Source of the DNA: Emiliania huxleyi CCMP1516
Lineage: Eukaryota > Haptophyta > Isochrysidales > Noelaerhabdaceae
Assembly (NCBI RefSeq): GCF_000372725.1
Contig: NW_005202428.1
Location: forward strand, 484,155-548,154
DNA length: 64,000 nucleotides
Direction of reading: 5' to 3'
Positions 1 to 11,170 of this stretch are shown here, piece after piece. The notes under the pieces are model-generated. The model made no database searches, was not told where the DNA came from, and worked only from the letters and a program-made list of their open reading frames with translations. Position numbers and translations under genes: made by a program. Each line of letters opens with the position of its first letter. The first letter of the stretch is position 1.

Positions 1-408
1 GCGCAGCCGCGCTGCGCGCCCCCCCGCCCCCGCCCCCGCTCCCAAGCGCCCCTTCCCCGGTAGGTGTGCGGAGAAAGTAGAACCAATCGAGAGGTGGCAG
101 AAGCCGCCGTGTGTGACACATATTGCGGCACGTGAGAGTGAGACAGAGCCCCGGCAGCGGCCAGCGCGCGCGCGCGCAGCGGCCAGCGCAACAGGCGGTT
201 TCAAACAGCAAACGGGACGGCCTGCGCAGCCTCTAACTATTTTGGTTTATCAGTAACCAGCCTCCGGCGGGGCCCCCCGCTACCATCCAAACCCGAGTAC
301 CGGTCTACTATCATAGGTAGAGGCTCAAGTGTGACATATAAGTCCACACCCATATACACATGCACAAAGCAACTCTCACGGCACACGGGCACCGGGTGGA
401 GCGGCGGC

Positions 409-712
409 GGCGGCGGCAGCAGCACGCGCGGGCGGACGGATTCGGACGGGGCGGAGCAGCGACCGCCTGGGCGGCCGCTCGTGCTCTGTCTGCCAGAGCG
501 CGCCGTCTGCCTGCGCAGCTCGAGCGCGGTCAGGTGCGAGGACGCTGGCGGCGCGGGGAAACGCGGCGGCGGTGGCGGCGGCGGCGGCGGCGGCGGCAGC
601 GGCACGCGCGGGCGGACGGATTCGGACGGGGCGGAGCAGCGACCGCCTGGGCGGCCGCTGCTCTGTCTGCCAGAGCGCGCCGTCTGTGCGCAGCTCGAGC
701 GCGGTCAGGTGC
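409..712. repeat. Imperfect ~120-bp direct repeat with hairpin potential
   Basis: Two copies (about 409-536 and 592-712) share the segment from the CACGCGCGGGCGGACGGATT block to GAGCGCGGTCAGGTGC, with small indels. Both hold inverted half-sites such as GAGCAGCGACCGC facing GCGGCCGCTGCTC. Related palindromic words recur at about 19700-19795, so this is a small dispersed hairpin family. They are separated by a (GGC)n run at 563-600. Confidence 0.7.
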
Positions 713-1261
713 ACAGGGAAGCGTGGCGGCGCGGGGACGCGCGGCGGCGGTGGCGAGCAGGCGAGCGGCCCGCGCGCGGCGAGGCGGACAGGTGATCGGC
801 AGGCGGGTGATGGGCCGGAGAGTGACCGCGCCCAGCGATCGGAGCGAGCCGATCGTCGCTCGGCCGCAGCTGACCTCGAAGGCGTGCGGAGCGCGACTGT
901 CGGTGTCGGGGGGCGGCCGTCATGTGGCGAGGAGGGAGGACGACAAGTGCGCGTCGTACGGGTCGCTCTTCATCGGCCAGTCGAGCGGCACTCAAGTCGA
1001 GACCGAGCATGGGCGACGAAAAGCCGGTGGGGCCGGTGGGAGGTAGGACGAGATTCGTTTCGCGCTTTCAAAAGCGGCTTCGCGCGCAGCGCAACTTTGG
1101 GTTTGCCACGAAAAAGCGTCCCCAGTGGAAATGGGGGCTACTGGGGCGGCCAATTCACACCTCGCGGGACTACTTATGTTTTCGTAAACGTAGTCGTGGC
1201 CCCCCGCTACGTCGCACGAGTGCAACCGGGTAGCGGGGGGCTAAAAGAAAGAATCGTAGTC

Positions 1262-1330
1262 ACCCTCGCACAACACTGGCACGGGACTGGCGCGCACTGG
1301 CACTAACACAGGTACACCACGGGAGCCGCC
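1262..1330 (-). repeat. Dispersed repeat family A, copy 1
   Basis: This is the reverse complement of the element seen on the plus strand at 11551-11620 and 19067-19136. The core is TACCTGTGTTAGTGCCAGTG followed by CGCGCCAGTCCCGTGCC, preceded by GGCTCCCGTGGTG. The function is unknown. Its occurrence on both strands in intergenic DNA suggests a short mobile element such as a SINE or MITE remnant. Confidence 0.75.
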
Positions 1331-1749
1331 GTAAAAGAAAGAACTTGAATCAGGATGTCTCTCGTCGTCTCTCTGCTCCTCGCTCGGCCGGGCGGCGGCT
1401 CGGGTGGTGCGGAGGCGCCGCCGCTGCGCGTGCGCGCGCACGAGGCGGCGCTGGAGCACGCCTGCTGTCGCCGCCACGGCCCGACGCCCGGGGCCGGACG
1501 TCGAGCCGGACAAACTTTTGGCGAGGACAGACCGAGCATCTTCACCGAGCCGACCCGCTCTCCTGCGACGAGCCGCGGGAGGGGGGCTCGTGTGATCCGG
1601 CCGGAGCGGCGGCGCGTGGCGCACACACGCCCCGCTCGCCCGCGGCCGCTGAGGCATAGCACTATTACACGCCAGGAAAAGAATTCGCGATTTCATACAA
1701 CCTCGCCCTGTTCGCCACTGGATCAACAAACCCCTCCGAGCAGCTTTCA

Positions 1750-2403
1750 ATGGATCCATTCGCTGAGCTGGGTTGCCTCGCAGCCACGACGCTCTCTAGC
1801 CCAGGCGGAAACGGCAACGGCGAAGACTCGCCAACGGGATGGGTTAGCGGCAACCCGCAGGGTGGCGGCGTGGGTAGCGGGAACGGCGGCGGCGGCATGG
1901 GTGGCTTGGGTGGCTTGGGCATAGGCGGCTGTGGCATGGGCGGGGCGGGCAGCTGCGGGATCGGCGGAATGACTGCGGCCTCTCCGCAAGAGCAAGTTGT
2001 CCCGGCGGCGAAATCGGCCGGCCAGCACTACGAAGGCTACCAGACCGGCTACCAGCCGCAGAGCCTCGAGCAGCCGCCACACGGATATCCGCCGCAGGGG
2101 TTATTTGTGGAGCAGCCGGGCGACGACGCCATCGGCAGCGGCTCCAGCATGCCCCTGGCTTCGGACCTGGCCTCGGAGCGGCGGACGGAGATGGCGGGCG
2201 GAGAGCCGTCTCCTCTCCGCTCGACGCCACCGCAGAAGCTGGAGCCACGGCCGCAACAGCAGCTGGCGCCCGACGCCACACTCGCCTTTGCGGCCCTCGC
2301 GCAGGGGCGGCCCTGCCTGCCCCGGCAAGCACAGCTCGCGCGCCCCTCATCCATCTCGAGCGCGGAGCTTCCCCTAAGCCGTTGCAGAGGCTTCTCCTTG
2401 TAG
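1750..2403 (+). CDS. Gly- and Gln-rich ORF, probable 5' exon of the EH/PH gene
   Basis: A 217-codon frame opens with ATG and encodes MDPFAELG, then Gly-rich and Gln/Pro/Tyr-rich low complexity. DPF is a tripeptide used by endocytic adaptors to bind AP-2, and the same motif recurs in the exon downstream, so I infer this is the amino-terminal exon of the EH/PH protein. No clean splice pair joining the two was found. A second short open piece reading ELLHSLRHLCLAAELPAH lies at 2408-2500 in another frame. It could equally be a separate small gene. Confidence 0.4.
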   Translation: MDPFAELGCLAATTLSSPGGNGNGEDSPTGWVSGNPQGGGVGSGNGGGGMGGLGGLGIGGCGMGGAGSCGIGGMTAASPQEQVVPAAKSAGQHYEGYQTGYQPQSLEQPPHGYPPQGLFVEQPGDDAIGSGSSMPLASDLASERRTEMAGGEPSPLRSTPPQKLEPRPQQQLAPDATLAFAALAQGRPCLPRQAQLARPSSISSAELPLSRCRGFSL

Positions 2404-2720
2404 GCATGAGCTGCTGCACTCGCTCCGCCACCTCTGCCTCGCCGCCGAACTGCCGGCGCACGCTGCGGGCGACCCGTGGGAGAGAAGATGTAGATGCTGA
2501 AGGCGTTGCGGAAGTAGCACTCGAGACGGCACGTATTTCCTTCCTCAATGTGTACCCCTCTCTTGGATGTTCAGATCACTGTCTTCGTAGCTGCCGCGTC
2601 AGCCCTTGGCTATCACAGTCGCACTTTCGTCCACGGGGTGGCCCAGAAGGCGGGCGCCAGGGGGGGGGGAGGGGGGGGGGGTGAAGTACTTGCCTTCAGT
2701 CCCTAGTCTGCACACACTAG

Positions 2721-4224
2721 GAGAGCGGTCCGCCGATCGACGCAGACTCCTTTGGGCGCCTCGCCGCCGCCGCCGCCGCCTTCATCGGGGCGGGAGCGCT
2801 CCCCGACCTAACGCCTGCTCAGCAGCAGCAGCTGGGGCAGTGGCGGGAGGGGATGCCAGAGGCGGCGGCGGCCGCAGTGGCCGCGGCGGCGGCGGCGGCG
2901 GAGGCGGCGGCGGCGGAGGCGGAGGCGGCAGCACAGGCGGTGGTGGACGCGCAGGCGCAGCAGCAGCAGCAGCAGCAGCAGCAGCCGCAGCCGCAGCCGC
3001 CGCAGCCGCCACAGCAGCCGCAGCAAGCGTTCGCCATGCAGCCGATGGTGCAGGCGCTGTCTTCGCCGTCGCAGGCTTGGCCGCCGCACACCCGCGAGGC
3101 GCCCCAGCCAGCGGCGTGCGCCCCTGGCGGCGACACACACGGCACCCAAGCCACGCCGATGGCTGCGTCATTTGGCACTGTTGCAAGCGACCCGTTTGGC
3201 GCGTTGCAGCCACCGCCGGCGTGGCAACAGCAGGCGCCGTCCTCGCAGCCGCCCGCGCCGCCCCACGCGCCGCAGCAGGCCGCCTACCCGCAGCCGCCGC
3301 AGGCACAGCCAGCGCCCCCTGCTCCTGCCGGTTTCCTGAGCAGCTACGAGACGCAGGCTCTGCCCACTGCTTTTGGCACGTCCTTTGGAACCTCCGCCCC
3401 GCCCGCGCCGGCGCCAGCGCCTGGGTTCGATTCCTTCTCCGCCCCGCCCGCGCCGGCGCCAGCGCTTGGGTTCGAACCCTTTCCCTCACCGCCCGCGCCC
3501 GCGCCGTCGCCTGGCTTCGATTCCTTCTCCTCGCCGCCAGCGCTTGCGCCGGCACCCACGACCGGCTTCGCCTCCTTCGGCGCTAGCACCTTTGGCGGGC
3601 CGCCGCATGCGGTGGCGCCGGCACCGGCGCCACCGCCGCCGCCGCCGATCGTTGCGATGGGCGGCCCCGAGTACGCGCGGTACGTCCAGCTCTTCCACTC
3701 GCTCTGCCGAGGAAGCTGGGCCATCAGCCGCGCGCAGGCGGAGCCCACCTTCAGCCGCGCAAGGTGTGCGCCAAGCCTGATGCGGAGGCCCCCGCATTTG
3801 TAGTTCAAGTAGCTCTCGAGGGGGTAGGTCTTGCTGGCTGTGCTGCCGCACTCTCTCGCAGCACTTGCACACCTCTTGTGCGCTCTCCCGCGATGCGCGC
3901 GCCGAATCCTAGCCCTGTCTCTGGACGGTGCTTTCATGAGCTCCCCATACCTCCCCATGTCTACCCATGTCTCCCCAACCTCAGACCGCAGGGATCATCC
4001 TGACGTAGGCTCCCAAGCGAAGACATTGACGCCGTGTGGGCGCTGTGCGACACCGACGGCGACGGCTACCTCGCGCGCAATGAGTTCGCGGTCGCCCTGC
4101 ACATTGCCGCGGCGCGCTACAAGGGCGCGGCGATGCCGCTGCAGCTACCCTCGGGTCTGCTGCCACCGGCGGCGGAGGCTGCGGAGGCGGCGGCGGCAGC
4201 ACAGGCGGTGGTGGACGCGCAGGC

Positions 4225-4281
<57 letters not shown>

Positions 4282-4512
4282 GCCGCCGCCGCCGCCACCG
4301 CCGCCGCCGCCCCCGCCATCGTACCAGGAGCAGTACCAGCAGCCGCAGCAGACGCAGTACCAGCAGCCGCCCTCTAGCTACGAGGACTACAGCCGCCCCG
4401 CCGGATACGACGACGAGGACAGCTCCCTGCAGAAGAAGGGCCGCCGCCTGAGCGTCGCCGGCGCCGCCTCCGCAATCAAGTTTGGACACAAGAGGGGCTC
4501 CAAGATGGCGCC

Positions 4513-4544
<32 letters not shown>

Positions 4545-5199
4545 GCGAGCACTGGGCGCCCCCCAACCCCAGCGGCGGCGCTACCGGAGAAGGAGGCGGC
4601 GGGGACGCCGAGCACGTCCACCGCTCGGGCCTGCTGAGCGCCAACAAGAGCAAGCGGTGGTGCGTGCTGAGCGGAGGCAAGCTCGACGTCTTCGACAAAA
4701 AGGTGCGTGGCGGGAGGCCGCCGGGCGCCGGCGGCGCAATCTTCCAAGCTCGCCGGCTCCCTCCCTCCGCCCCCCCTCCGCTCAGATCGCGTCCCCCCCC
4801 CTGCTCGGCCCACAGGCGGATCACACCAAGCCACCAAAGATGAGCCTCGACCTCCGCGCAGACGTGAGCCCGAGAGAGGGAGCCCACAGAGGGCCACCGG
4901 GAGAGAGGGGCGAGAGATGGCCGAGAGGAGAGGGCTCCGGCGCAGCCGAACGCGCCTGCCGCCGCGGTTGTTGTTCCCAGCGAAGCCCGCTCTCGCCCGG
5001 TGCGCAGGTCAGCAAAGTGGCGCGGAGCGACCTCAAATCCTTCAAGCTCGAGCTCCACCCTGGCTCGCGGCATGCCAAGGCGGCCAAGAGCGCCGGAGGC
5101 AGTGCGAGCCTCCTCTTCTCCTCGGACGACAACACGGAGATCTCGAAGTGGGTGAATGACCTGACCAAGGTGGTGTCGGGGCTGCATGGCGGCCACTGA
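2721..5199 (+). CDS. EH domain plus PH domain protein (endocytosis-type adaptor)
   Basis: Four exons splice cleanly: about 2721-3763, 4009-4702, 4816-4863 and 5008-5199, all with GT-AG introns of 245, 113 and 144 bp. The first is Ala/Gln/Pro-rich with DPF and repeated FDSF motifs, typical of clathrin adaptor ligands. Intron 1 falls inside an EH (Eps15 homology) domain: YVQLFHSL before it, and LPSEDIDAVWALCDTDGDGY after it, a canonical EF-hand loop. Poly-Gln and poly-Pro follow. A PH domain closes the protein, from HRSGLLSANKSKRWCVLSGG to SDDNTEISKWVNDLTKVV with its invariant Trp. EH domains bind NPF peptides and PH domains bind phosphoinositides or proteins, so a membrane-trafficking scaffold is inferred. 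The 5' end is open; the exon begins after an in-frame TAG at 2718. Confidence 0.78.
4225..4281 (+). repeat. CAG trinucleotide run in the EH/PH gene
   Basis: An almost pure (CAG)n tract encodes about eighteen glutamines between the EH and PH domains. A shorter, related Ala-then-Gln segment at 2860-2990 encodes the same words, AQAVVDAQAQ, so the two segments look like an old intragenic duplication as well as a slippage-prone microsatellite. Confidence 0.85.
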
Positions 5200-5592
5200 G
5201 AAGCCTGGGGAAGACTGGCGCGGGCGTGTGAGGGTGTGGGTGAGTGGGTGGCCGGGCGCGCGCGCCAGCAGTTGAGGCGAGCACGTGCGCTTCAGCGTGA
5301 GCGAGACGCGTGGAAGAGTGTCACACCGTCGGATAAACCGACTTGACTATTACATTTCCGTCTGGCGGAGTTCTCTTGTGGGGAAAAAAGGCGGCACGAA
5401 CACAAGCCCGCGGTGTTGAGTGTGGACGGATACTAGCCTCACGAACGACCAAAAATGTCTCTCTTGCTTGCGCGCTCTCTCGTCTCCATCCATGGCGCCG
5501 CCTGCACGGTACCGTGCACCGCTGCACGTCCATCCACGTGTGCAGCCAGCCACCGCACACCCTCAGTCGCCGAGAGGTGCCCCCAGCCTCTC

Positions 5593-6700
5593 TCACGCCG
5601 CCGCCGACGCACCGTCGTCCGCCGTGCCCTCCGCCGCCCCCACGACCGCCTCGTCGGCCTCCGGCTCGGCGACCACCTCGCACGCGACCCTCTCCGCCTT
5701 CTTGCTGCGCGGCGAGAGCACCGAGATCGGCCGGTGGATCGTGCCGAGGACGGAGGCCGCCTTGCCGAGGTAGGACCCCCTCTTCTCCGCCGCTAAAGGG
5801 GCCACCCCGCCCTCGCCGGCCTCTCCCGAGGTGGGAGCCTCTGCCGAGGACGCCTCGCGCTCACGGGCGCTGACGCCCAGCAGGCCCGCCGGCTCGACCG
5901 CGGCGTGGAAGGCCTGCTGGAAGCGCCACACCTCGTTCTCGTCCGGCGGCGAGAAGGTGTACGCCTCGTGGTTCGCACCGACGCCCGCGTGGTACTTTTC
6001 GGCACCCCACGCGGTGAAGGACACCTGTGGTGCGCGAGGGCGGGCGCGGGCGGGAAGAAGTGTAGGAGGTCGAGGAGGCGCGTGAGAGTCGCAGAGGCGG
6101 GCCAGAAGCGCGGGAGGACTCCACCTTGAGGCAGCGCTTGTGTGCGGTTGGCGCTCCCTTGTCGCGCGACTCACTGAAAAAGCCGATCTGCAGGAGGTGC
6201 GGCTCCTCGGCGTCGATCGCCGGCGGTACGAGGAGCGGGGCCACGCCCTTGAGCTCCTCGCCCTCCACATCGAGCCACTCCAACCAGCCAGGGTACAGAC
6301 GAATCAATCGCTTGCCCCAGCCACTCTTGCCGGCGACTGTGCCGACCACAGGCACTGTCGCCCGCTTGAGCTTCTTCCACGCGAGGCCCTCCCACAAGAC
6401 CAGGCCGCGCCCGCAAACTCCAATTTCCGCCTCAACCGGAACCGCTCCGTCCACCAGCAGAGAGCGGTCGACGCCCGACCGGGCGACGAGCATGGAGAGC
6501 TTGCGGTGCTGTGCCGCTGGCCCGGAGAAGGAGCCCTTGAGCGACATCTCGTCTTCATCGTCGGTGTTCCTCTCATCACTCACCAGCGGCCCGGTGCACC
6601 GCACGCACCTGGCCGCCCAGGCGCAGCATGCCTCGGGCAGCACCATCAAAAGCGGTAAGCGACAAACCGGGTCGGATTGCGGACGTGCCGGGCACGCCAA
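5593..6700 (-). CDS. PH-like domain protein, unknown role
   Basis: Two exons on the minus strand join in phase: 6700-6125 and 6024-5593, with a 100-bp GT-AG intron (6124-6025). Splicing turns KRCLK into KRCLKVSFTAWG and continues to ENEVWRFQQAF, giving a pleckstrin-type fold: strands ending HLLQIGFF and VSFTAWG, then a helix with the conserved Trp. The tail is acidic and Ser/Ala-rich. The first part (MSLKGSFSGPA, then VDGAVPVEAEIG) is not recognised. The true start is uncertain; the ATG at 6700 is simply the first in frame, and a GTGCGT just inside suggests another upstream intron. It converges on the EH/PH gene. Confidence 0.6.
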
Positions 6701-7329
6701 GAAGAAATTTTCGCTGGGTTTGCGGACTCCGGGTGTTCGGTTTTTTTGTGAATTCCTACCCTGCTCTGTGCCGTTGTCAATGGGTTAGGAAGCCACCGGC
6801 AAAAGAATTTGACCATCCTCCCTGAATGGTGAAGTCCACTTGGGTTGCCCTTGGGTGGGGACCCGATGTTCGCTGCCAAGAGACACCGCAAGAATCTTAA
6901 AATACAAGCCTCTCTCACAGCACACTGGCACGACAAGGGCGCAGACTGGCGCGGACTGGCACACACACCGGCACACCACCGGAGCCGCCTAAGCGACTCC
7001 GTTAAGAACGGCAATGCACTCCGCACCGTGTACAATGCCGCTCTCCCCGCACGCTAGCTCGTTCACCGTCTGCCACGCCACAGCGGTGTGGAGGACGACG
7101 GACAAACGCTGCATCTGCAGGCCGTGCCAATTCTAGGGCGGTGTCGAGAGCCCGCTCGGCCTTCTCGACAGCCGCCGCTGCAGCCTGGATAGCGCTCGCG
7201 GAGTCGGCCGCGGCCGCCATTGTCTGTTGGTGCCCCTGCTGGGCAAAGGCGAGGCGGGCCTCCGCGTCGCCGATTCTGCTCTGCGGAGGAGCGCACAAAG
7301 AGGCAGCGCCTACGGCCTCCAACCCCACG
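6701..7329. other. Intergenic stretch with a diverged family A repeat
   Basis: No supported gene lies here. A diverged family A copy lies at 6920-7002 on the minus strand. A minus-strand frame at 7002-7328 gives an Ala-rich, helix-compatible peptide (AAAAVEKAERALDTALELA) that could be an exon, but it has no splice or homology support. Confidence 0.4.
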
Positions 7330-8155
7330 CCCCCGTGCGACAGGCCCTCTCAACGCGTATGTCGTCCAGGCGACGGAGGAGCTTGCTGCCGAGGCGGTGC
7401 CCCGCGGGCTTGGGGTCTCGCTGCACTTCGCCCATGAGACCGCGCCGGGTCGGCTAGTTGCGATGCAGCGCCTCGCCCACCTCTCTGGCGCAGCGTACTT
7501 TCACGCGGGGCGCTGGCCACAGCGTTGCGGCCGGCGGCAGGTGCGTGCACACGCCCGCATGCTCTGCGGTCGCTCCTCGTAGGTGCGGCCTCAACGTGCA
7601 CCCACCTTCGGTCCATGGCACGCGCATTCCCCTCAACGTCTGTGTGTGGTGGACGGGCAAACCCCTTGAGAGCTGCCGTCCGCCCGTAGGCACGCCTACC
7701 GTTCGCTCGTGGTTGTGGCTGCCGACGGTCTCCCCCGGCGAGGCGCGCACTGCTCGCTCGCTCCTCTGCCCCGACCATAGTGCCGTGCCGTGACCAGGCG
7801 TGGAGACCGCGGGGCCGCCTCCCAATCCGAGCAGCAGCGAGGCGGTCGCAGCAGCTGAGGCGGCTCTCCCTTGCCGCGACGATCGACCCCACGGCGACCA
7901 ACACACGCGAGGAGCTCGTTGGCCGGCGCCGAGAGAAGCGGCGGAAGGCGAATTGGTGGTTGCGACGAAGAGAGGGTTCCCTCTCAATGTAGGTACGGGA
8001 GGCGTGGCGGCTGTGGCAGCGCGTGAGACAGTGTGTGAGCACGCCCGAGTACGACGCGTGGAAGTACCCCGATGCGTTCGACGAGTACCACTTCAGCCAC
8101 AGCCCGGCGCTGCTGAAGGGCTGGTTGGGTAGCGGACGCGCCGCCGCGGGCGACG
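7330..8155 (+). CDS. Coding-like exons of an unidentified gene
   Basis: Two segments read like protein. One, at 7345-7545, includes AYVVQATEELAAEAVPRGLG and GRLVAMQRLAHLSGAAYFHA, and ends at a GTGCGT donor. The other, at 7989-8152, includes REAWRLWQRVRQC and DAWKYPDAFDEYHFSH, and starts right after a TAG that could be a 3' splice site. No domain is recognised and the exons between are not resolved, so the gene model is incomplete. Minus-strand frames are also open throughout, which lowers confidence. Confidence 0.3.
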
Positions 8156-8647
8156 GTGTGTGTAGGAATCCTGTACTGACTTGTGACTATTGTGTCTGTC
8201 AGTGAAGTCAGTACTCTGTGTGTCTGTGTGCACGCGCAATGTCGAGTTGGGGGGCCCACACCAGGGCATGTGTGTGTGCGGGCCGGCTTATCCTATACCG
8301 GCTCCGGTGCCCGCCCCCGCCTTCGGAAATGCAATTTCCGGGACTTGGAAGTTGAAGTCCCACACGCTTTTCTTTACCTCCCGGCGCGGAGCGGACTTAC
8401 GGGGGGTGGACCCTGAGTTGACCAGCGGTTGTGCGCTGGGCCCTCCTGCTCGGCTCCAGCCAGTAGACAAGTCTTGTCATCAACAGAGTGGAAGGATCTG
8501 ACCTCGGGGCCGATGTGACCAAGCGCTGGTAGCGTGGTTTAACCTCACACCCATGGTCTCACAGTGTGCCGGCAGTCGCCGAGCAGTGTCGCTCACACAA
8601 GCCGCAGCACAAGTGACTGAGGGCCAGTGAGGGCGAGCCCATCGCTG
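8156..8647. other. Intergenic stretch, nothing supported
   Basis: No supported coding or RNA feature. A short minus-strand frame at 8288-8470 contains REVKKSVWDFNFQVPEIAFP and then ends in Gly/Ala repeats. It is too short and isolated to call. Confidence 0.4.
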
Positions 8648-8998
8648 TCACAGCTGTGGCAGCCGCACAGTGGGCTGTGCTATCTGTGCAGAGCGTGTGA
8701 GCAGCAGTGGAGCTGCTCTCCAGGCTTCAGGCGCAAAGAGCTGCATGCCACCGAAGGCGCTGTCGAGGTTCGCCGAGCGCGGCGCAGGTTGGGGGACACC
8801 GTCACCGACGAGTGCGTTGGACTTTTCACTCCGGACAAAGACAGTGGCACGCGCCGCTGCGCGGTGCGTGTCCCCGTCATAGCGGCGAGGCGCGGGACCG
8901 TCTGTGGCGAAGTAGATCGCGTCCCCCGATTTCCTCAACTCACGGTCCACACCCTCTAGCGGCCAGGCGTTGGAGGCCGAGGAGATGCGGTTGATGTG
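8648..8998 (-). CDS. Minus-strand ORF, possible terminal exon
   Basis: The frame reads ELRKSGDAIYFATDGPAPRR, then ATVFVRSEKSNALVGDGVPQ, and ends at a stop at 8648. Its composition is protein-like. It begins just after a CCCTCAG that would serve as a 3' splice site. On the opposite strand 8970-9110 also reads as a plausible basic exon (AKKAGKRAAEAARRARGG) ending at GTGAGT, possibly an upstream exon of the ankyrin gene at 9323. Both cannot easily be true, and no family was recognised. Confidence 0.3.
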   Translation of the reverse strand, partial: HINRISSASNAWPLEGVDRELRKSGDAIYFATDGPAPRRYDGDTHRAAARATVFVRSEKSNALVGDGVPQPAPRSANLDSAFGGMQLFAPEAWRAAPLLLTRSAQIAQPTVRLPQL

Positions 8999-9322
8999 GC
9001 TGAGGGAGGGGGCGAGCCTGCTCCGCAGGACGCCACGCCCCTCGGGGCGAAGAAGGCGGGCAAGCGTGCAGCGGAGGCGGCGCGCAGGGCCCGGGGTGGG
9101 CGTCGTAAGGGTGAGTGAGGGCGATCGATTGCCGCCTCCCCCCTTCGTTCGCCCACCTCGACGCCTTCGTGTAGGCGCCCCCGCGACTGTGCCTCTTTTG
9201 GTACTGTGGCGTACCTGTGTCGAACCTGTGTGCGAGAGAGAAGGGATTCTATTTGAATTCTTTACCTCCCTACCGGGTACCCCGTGCGGGGGTGGCCTCC
9301 TCCGCTCCTCCAGCACGCCCTC

Positions 9323-11128
9323 ATGCCCGGCCGAACCGGCACTGGCAAAGGGCGCGCAGTTGCTTCAACGGCGTCACAGGCTGCGTCGCTCGCGATCCCG
9401 AAAAAGATCGAGACAGCGGCGGCGAACGGCAAGGCGGGCGTGGTGCAGACGTGGCTCGCCGGGGACGGGCAGGTTGACGCGACGTGCGTGCATCGCGGCG
9501 TGAGTGGCTGTACGCTCCTGCTGATCGCCGCCGGACACGATCACAAGCAGCTGGTCGAGGTTCTGCTGAAGCGGGGCGCGAAGGTGAACGCGAGAGACAG
9601 CAACGGAGTCACGGCGCTGATGGCCGCGGCCATCAACCACCACGTGCAGGTGGTCGAGACGCTGCTGCAGCACGGCGCGGAGATCAACCTTCAGGACAGC
9701 GTCGGCTGCACCACGCTGATGCTGGCCGCCGACCAAGGCTGCGAGCGCGTGGTCGACTTGCTTCTGCGGCACGGGGCAGAGGTCGACCTGCAGGACGTTA
9801 GCGGCTGCACTGCGCTCACGGGCGCCGCCGACTACGGCCACCCTGCCGTCGTGCTCCAGTTGCTGCGGGCGGGCGCAGACATGGCGCTGCGCACTGCGGG
9901 GGGCAAGACGGCGCTGCAGATCGCCAAAGAGAAGGGTCACACCGAGTGCGTCGCCGCCGTCAAGACGTTTCTTGGCGAGGTGGCGGCTAAGAGGCGCGAC
10001 GCGGCGGCGGTCGAGGCGGGCGGCGCGGGGGCGGACGGCGATGCCGCCTCGGGCAAGGGGGCGGCGGCGGCACCAACTGCCGCGCCCGTTTCTGGCCGCG
10101 TGGAGAGCGGAACGGGCGAGGACGCCGTCCCCGAGGAGGTCGTGGAGGCGGCTGAGCAAGGCGAGGAGGCGGCGGTGCTGACGTGGCTCGACGGCGGCGG
10201 GCGGGTGGATGCGACTTTCACTGTTGCGGGTGTGAGCGGCTTTACGCTGCTGGTGTACGCCGCCCTCTACGGCCACGAGCGGCTGGCCACGACGTTGCTG
10301 CAGCGTGGCGCCTCGATCGACCTGCAGAGCAGCGACGGCATCACCGCACTGATGGGCGCCGCCTACACAAACCACCCCGCGGCCGTACTCTGCCTGCTGC
10401 GGGCGGGCGCCGACATGGAACTGCGCACGGCGAGTGGACGCACAGCGCTGCAGCTTGCCAAGAAGGAGGGCAGCACCGAGTGCGTGCGCGCCCTTGAGGA
10501 GCATGCGGCGGCCGAGGCGGCGGCCGAGGCGGTGGCGAAGGAGGCGGCGTGGGCTGCGGAGGCGGCGGAGAGGGCGGCGGAGCGGGCGGCGGCGGAGGCG
10601 GAGGCGGCGCGGCACGCCGAGGAGCTGCTGGCGGAGGTCGAGGCGGAGAAGCGCGGCAAGGGCAAGGGCAAGAAGAAGAAGAAGGGCGGTGGGAGCGGCG
10701 CCGTTGGGCCGTCGCAGGAGCCCGAGGCGGCGGTGGAGGGTGCAGAGGCGCCATCAGAGGGTGCCGAGGTGCTGTCGGAGGCAGCCACAGCCGAGGCCGC
10801 AAAGAAGGCCGAGGAGGCGAGATTGATCAGGCTTCTCGAAAGTTGTCACGAGGAGAGGATCCGGCTCGGCATCACGGCGGAGAGCCAGGCAGCGGCTTTA
10901 GCTGAGATGGTCGAGGCGGAGCGCTTGGCCGAGGAGGCGGAGGAAGAGGAGGAGGAGGCAGAGGCGGAGGAGGAGGAAGCCGCGGCCGAGGAGGAAGCCG
11001 CGGCCGCGGCACTTGCGGCAGCTGAGGCGGCGATGGCCGCCGCAAAGGCGAGGCGCGCGGCCGCTGCGAAGGCCAAGGCAGCCGCTGCAAGGAAGGCGGC
11101 GGACCCTGCTTGCCCGGCAGGATCATAG
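9323..11128 (+). CDS. Ankyrin-repeat protein with charged coiled-coil tail
   Basis: A single exon of about 601 residues. There are two ankyrin blocks: the first, near residues 25-200, has five to six repeats (GVTALMAAAINHHVQVVETL, then GCTTLMLAADQGC); the second, near 265-395, has four. Each block opens with the family signature AAExGxxxxVxxWLDGxGxVDAT. The rest is a long Ala/Glu/Lys coiled coil with a lysine patch (GKGKGKKKKK). Ankyrin repeats bind proteins; no enzymatic domain is present. It is a paralogue of the large ankyrin-kinase-RING gene at 42.8-47.7 kb. I chose the second ATG (9323; an earlier one at 9284 adds 13 residues). Scaffold function is inferred only. Confidence 0.85.
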   Translation: MPGRTGTGKGRAVASTASQAASLAIPKKIETAAANGKAGVVQTWLAGDGQVDATCVHRGVSGCTLLLIAAGHDHKQLVEVLLKRGAKVNARDSNGVTALMAAAINHHVQVVETLLQHGAEINLQDSVGCTTLMLAADQGCERVVDLLLRHGAEVDLQDVSGCTALTGAADYGHPAVVLQLLRAGADMALRTAGGKTALQIAKEKGHTECVAAVKTFLGEVAAKRRDAAAVEAGGAGADGDAASGKGAAAAPTAAPVSGRVESGTGEDAVPEEVVEAAEQGEEAAVLTWLDGGGRVDATFTVAGVSGFTLLVYAALYGHERLATTLLQRGASIDLQSSDGITALMGAAYTNHPAAVLCLLRAGADMELRTASGRTALQLAKKEGSTECVRALEEHAAAEAAAEAVAKEAAWAAEAAERAAERAAAEAEAARHAEELLAEVEAEKRGKGKGKKKKKGGGSGAVGPSQEPEAAVEGAEAPSEGAEVLSEAATAEAAKKAEEARLIRLLESCHEERIRLGITAESQAAALAEMVEAERLAEEAEEEEEEAEAEEEEAAAEEEAAAAALAAAEAAMAAAKARRAAAAKAKAAAARKAADPACPAGS

Positions 11129-11170
11129 GGATAGCATCCCGAAGGGATCCCATCGACGCACGCGAAACAC

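Larger units (their letters stand above)
1..1749. other. Non-genic GC-rich repeat region
   Basis: I see no convincing gene here. The open frames are compositional: runs of GGC/GCG read as poly-Ala, poly-Arg or poly-Gly in every frame. The stretch holds an imperfect direct repeat (409-536 and 592-712), a stem around 1200-1240 built from a run ending in CGCTAC and its reverse complement, and one copy of a dispersed repeat (1262-1330). It may contain the promoter of the gene that follows, but no motif can be defended. Confidence 0.5.

Noticed and set aside
572-1306. Long Arg/Gly/Ala-rich open frames on both strands
   Set aside because: They arise from GGC/GCG-rich repeats; text in all frames is low complexity and no domain or splice pattern supports translation.
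7800-8132. Possible aldo/keto-reductase-like motif GELVVATKRGF
   Set aside because: A single short resemblance with no further family motifs in that frame.
10363-10802. Minus-strand Pro/Ser-rich ORFs opposite the ankyrin gene tail
   Set aside because: They are the antisense of the Ala/Glu coiled coil (GCC/GAG codons read backwards).
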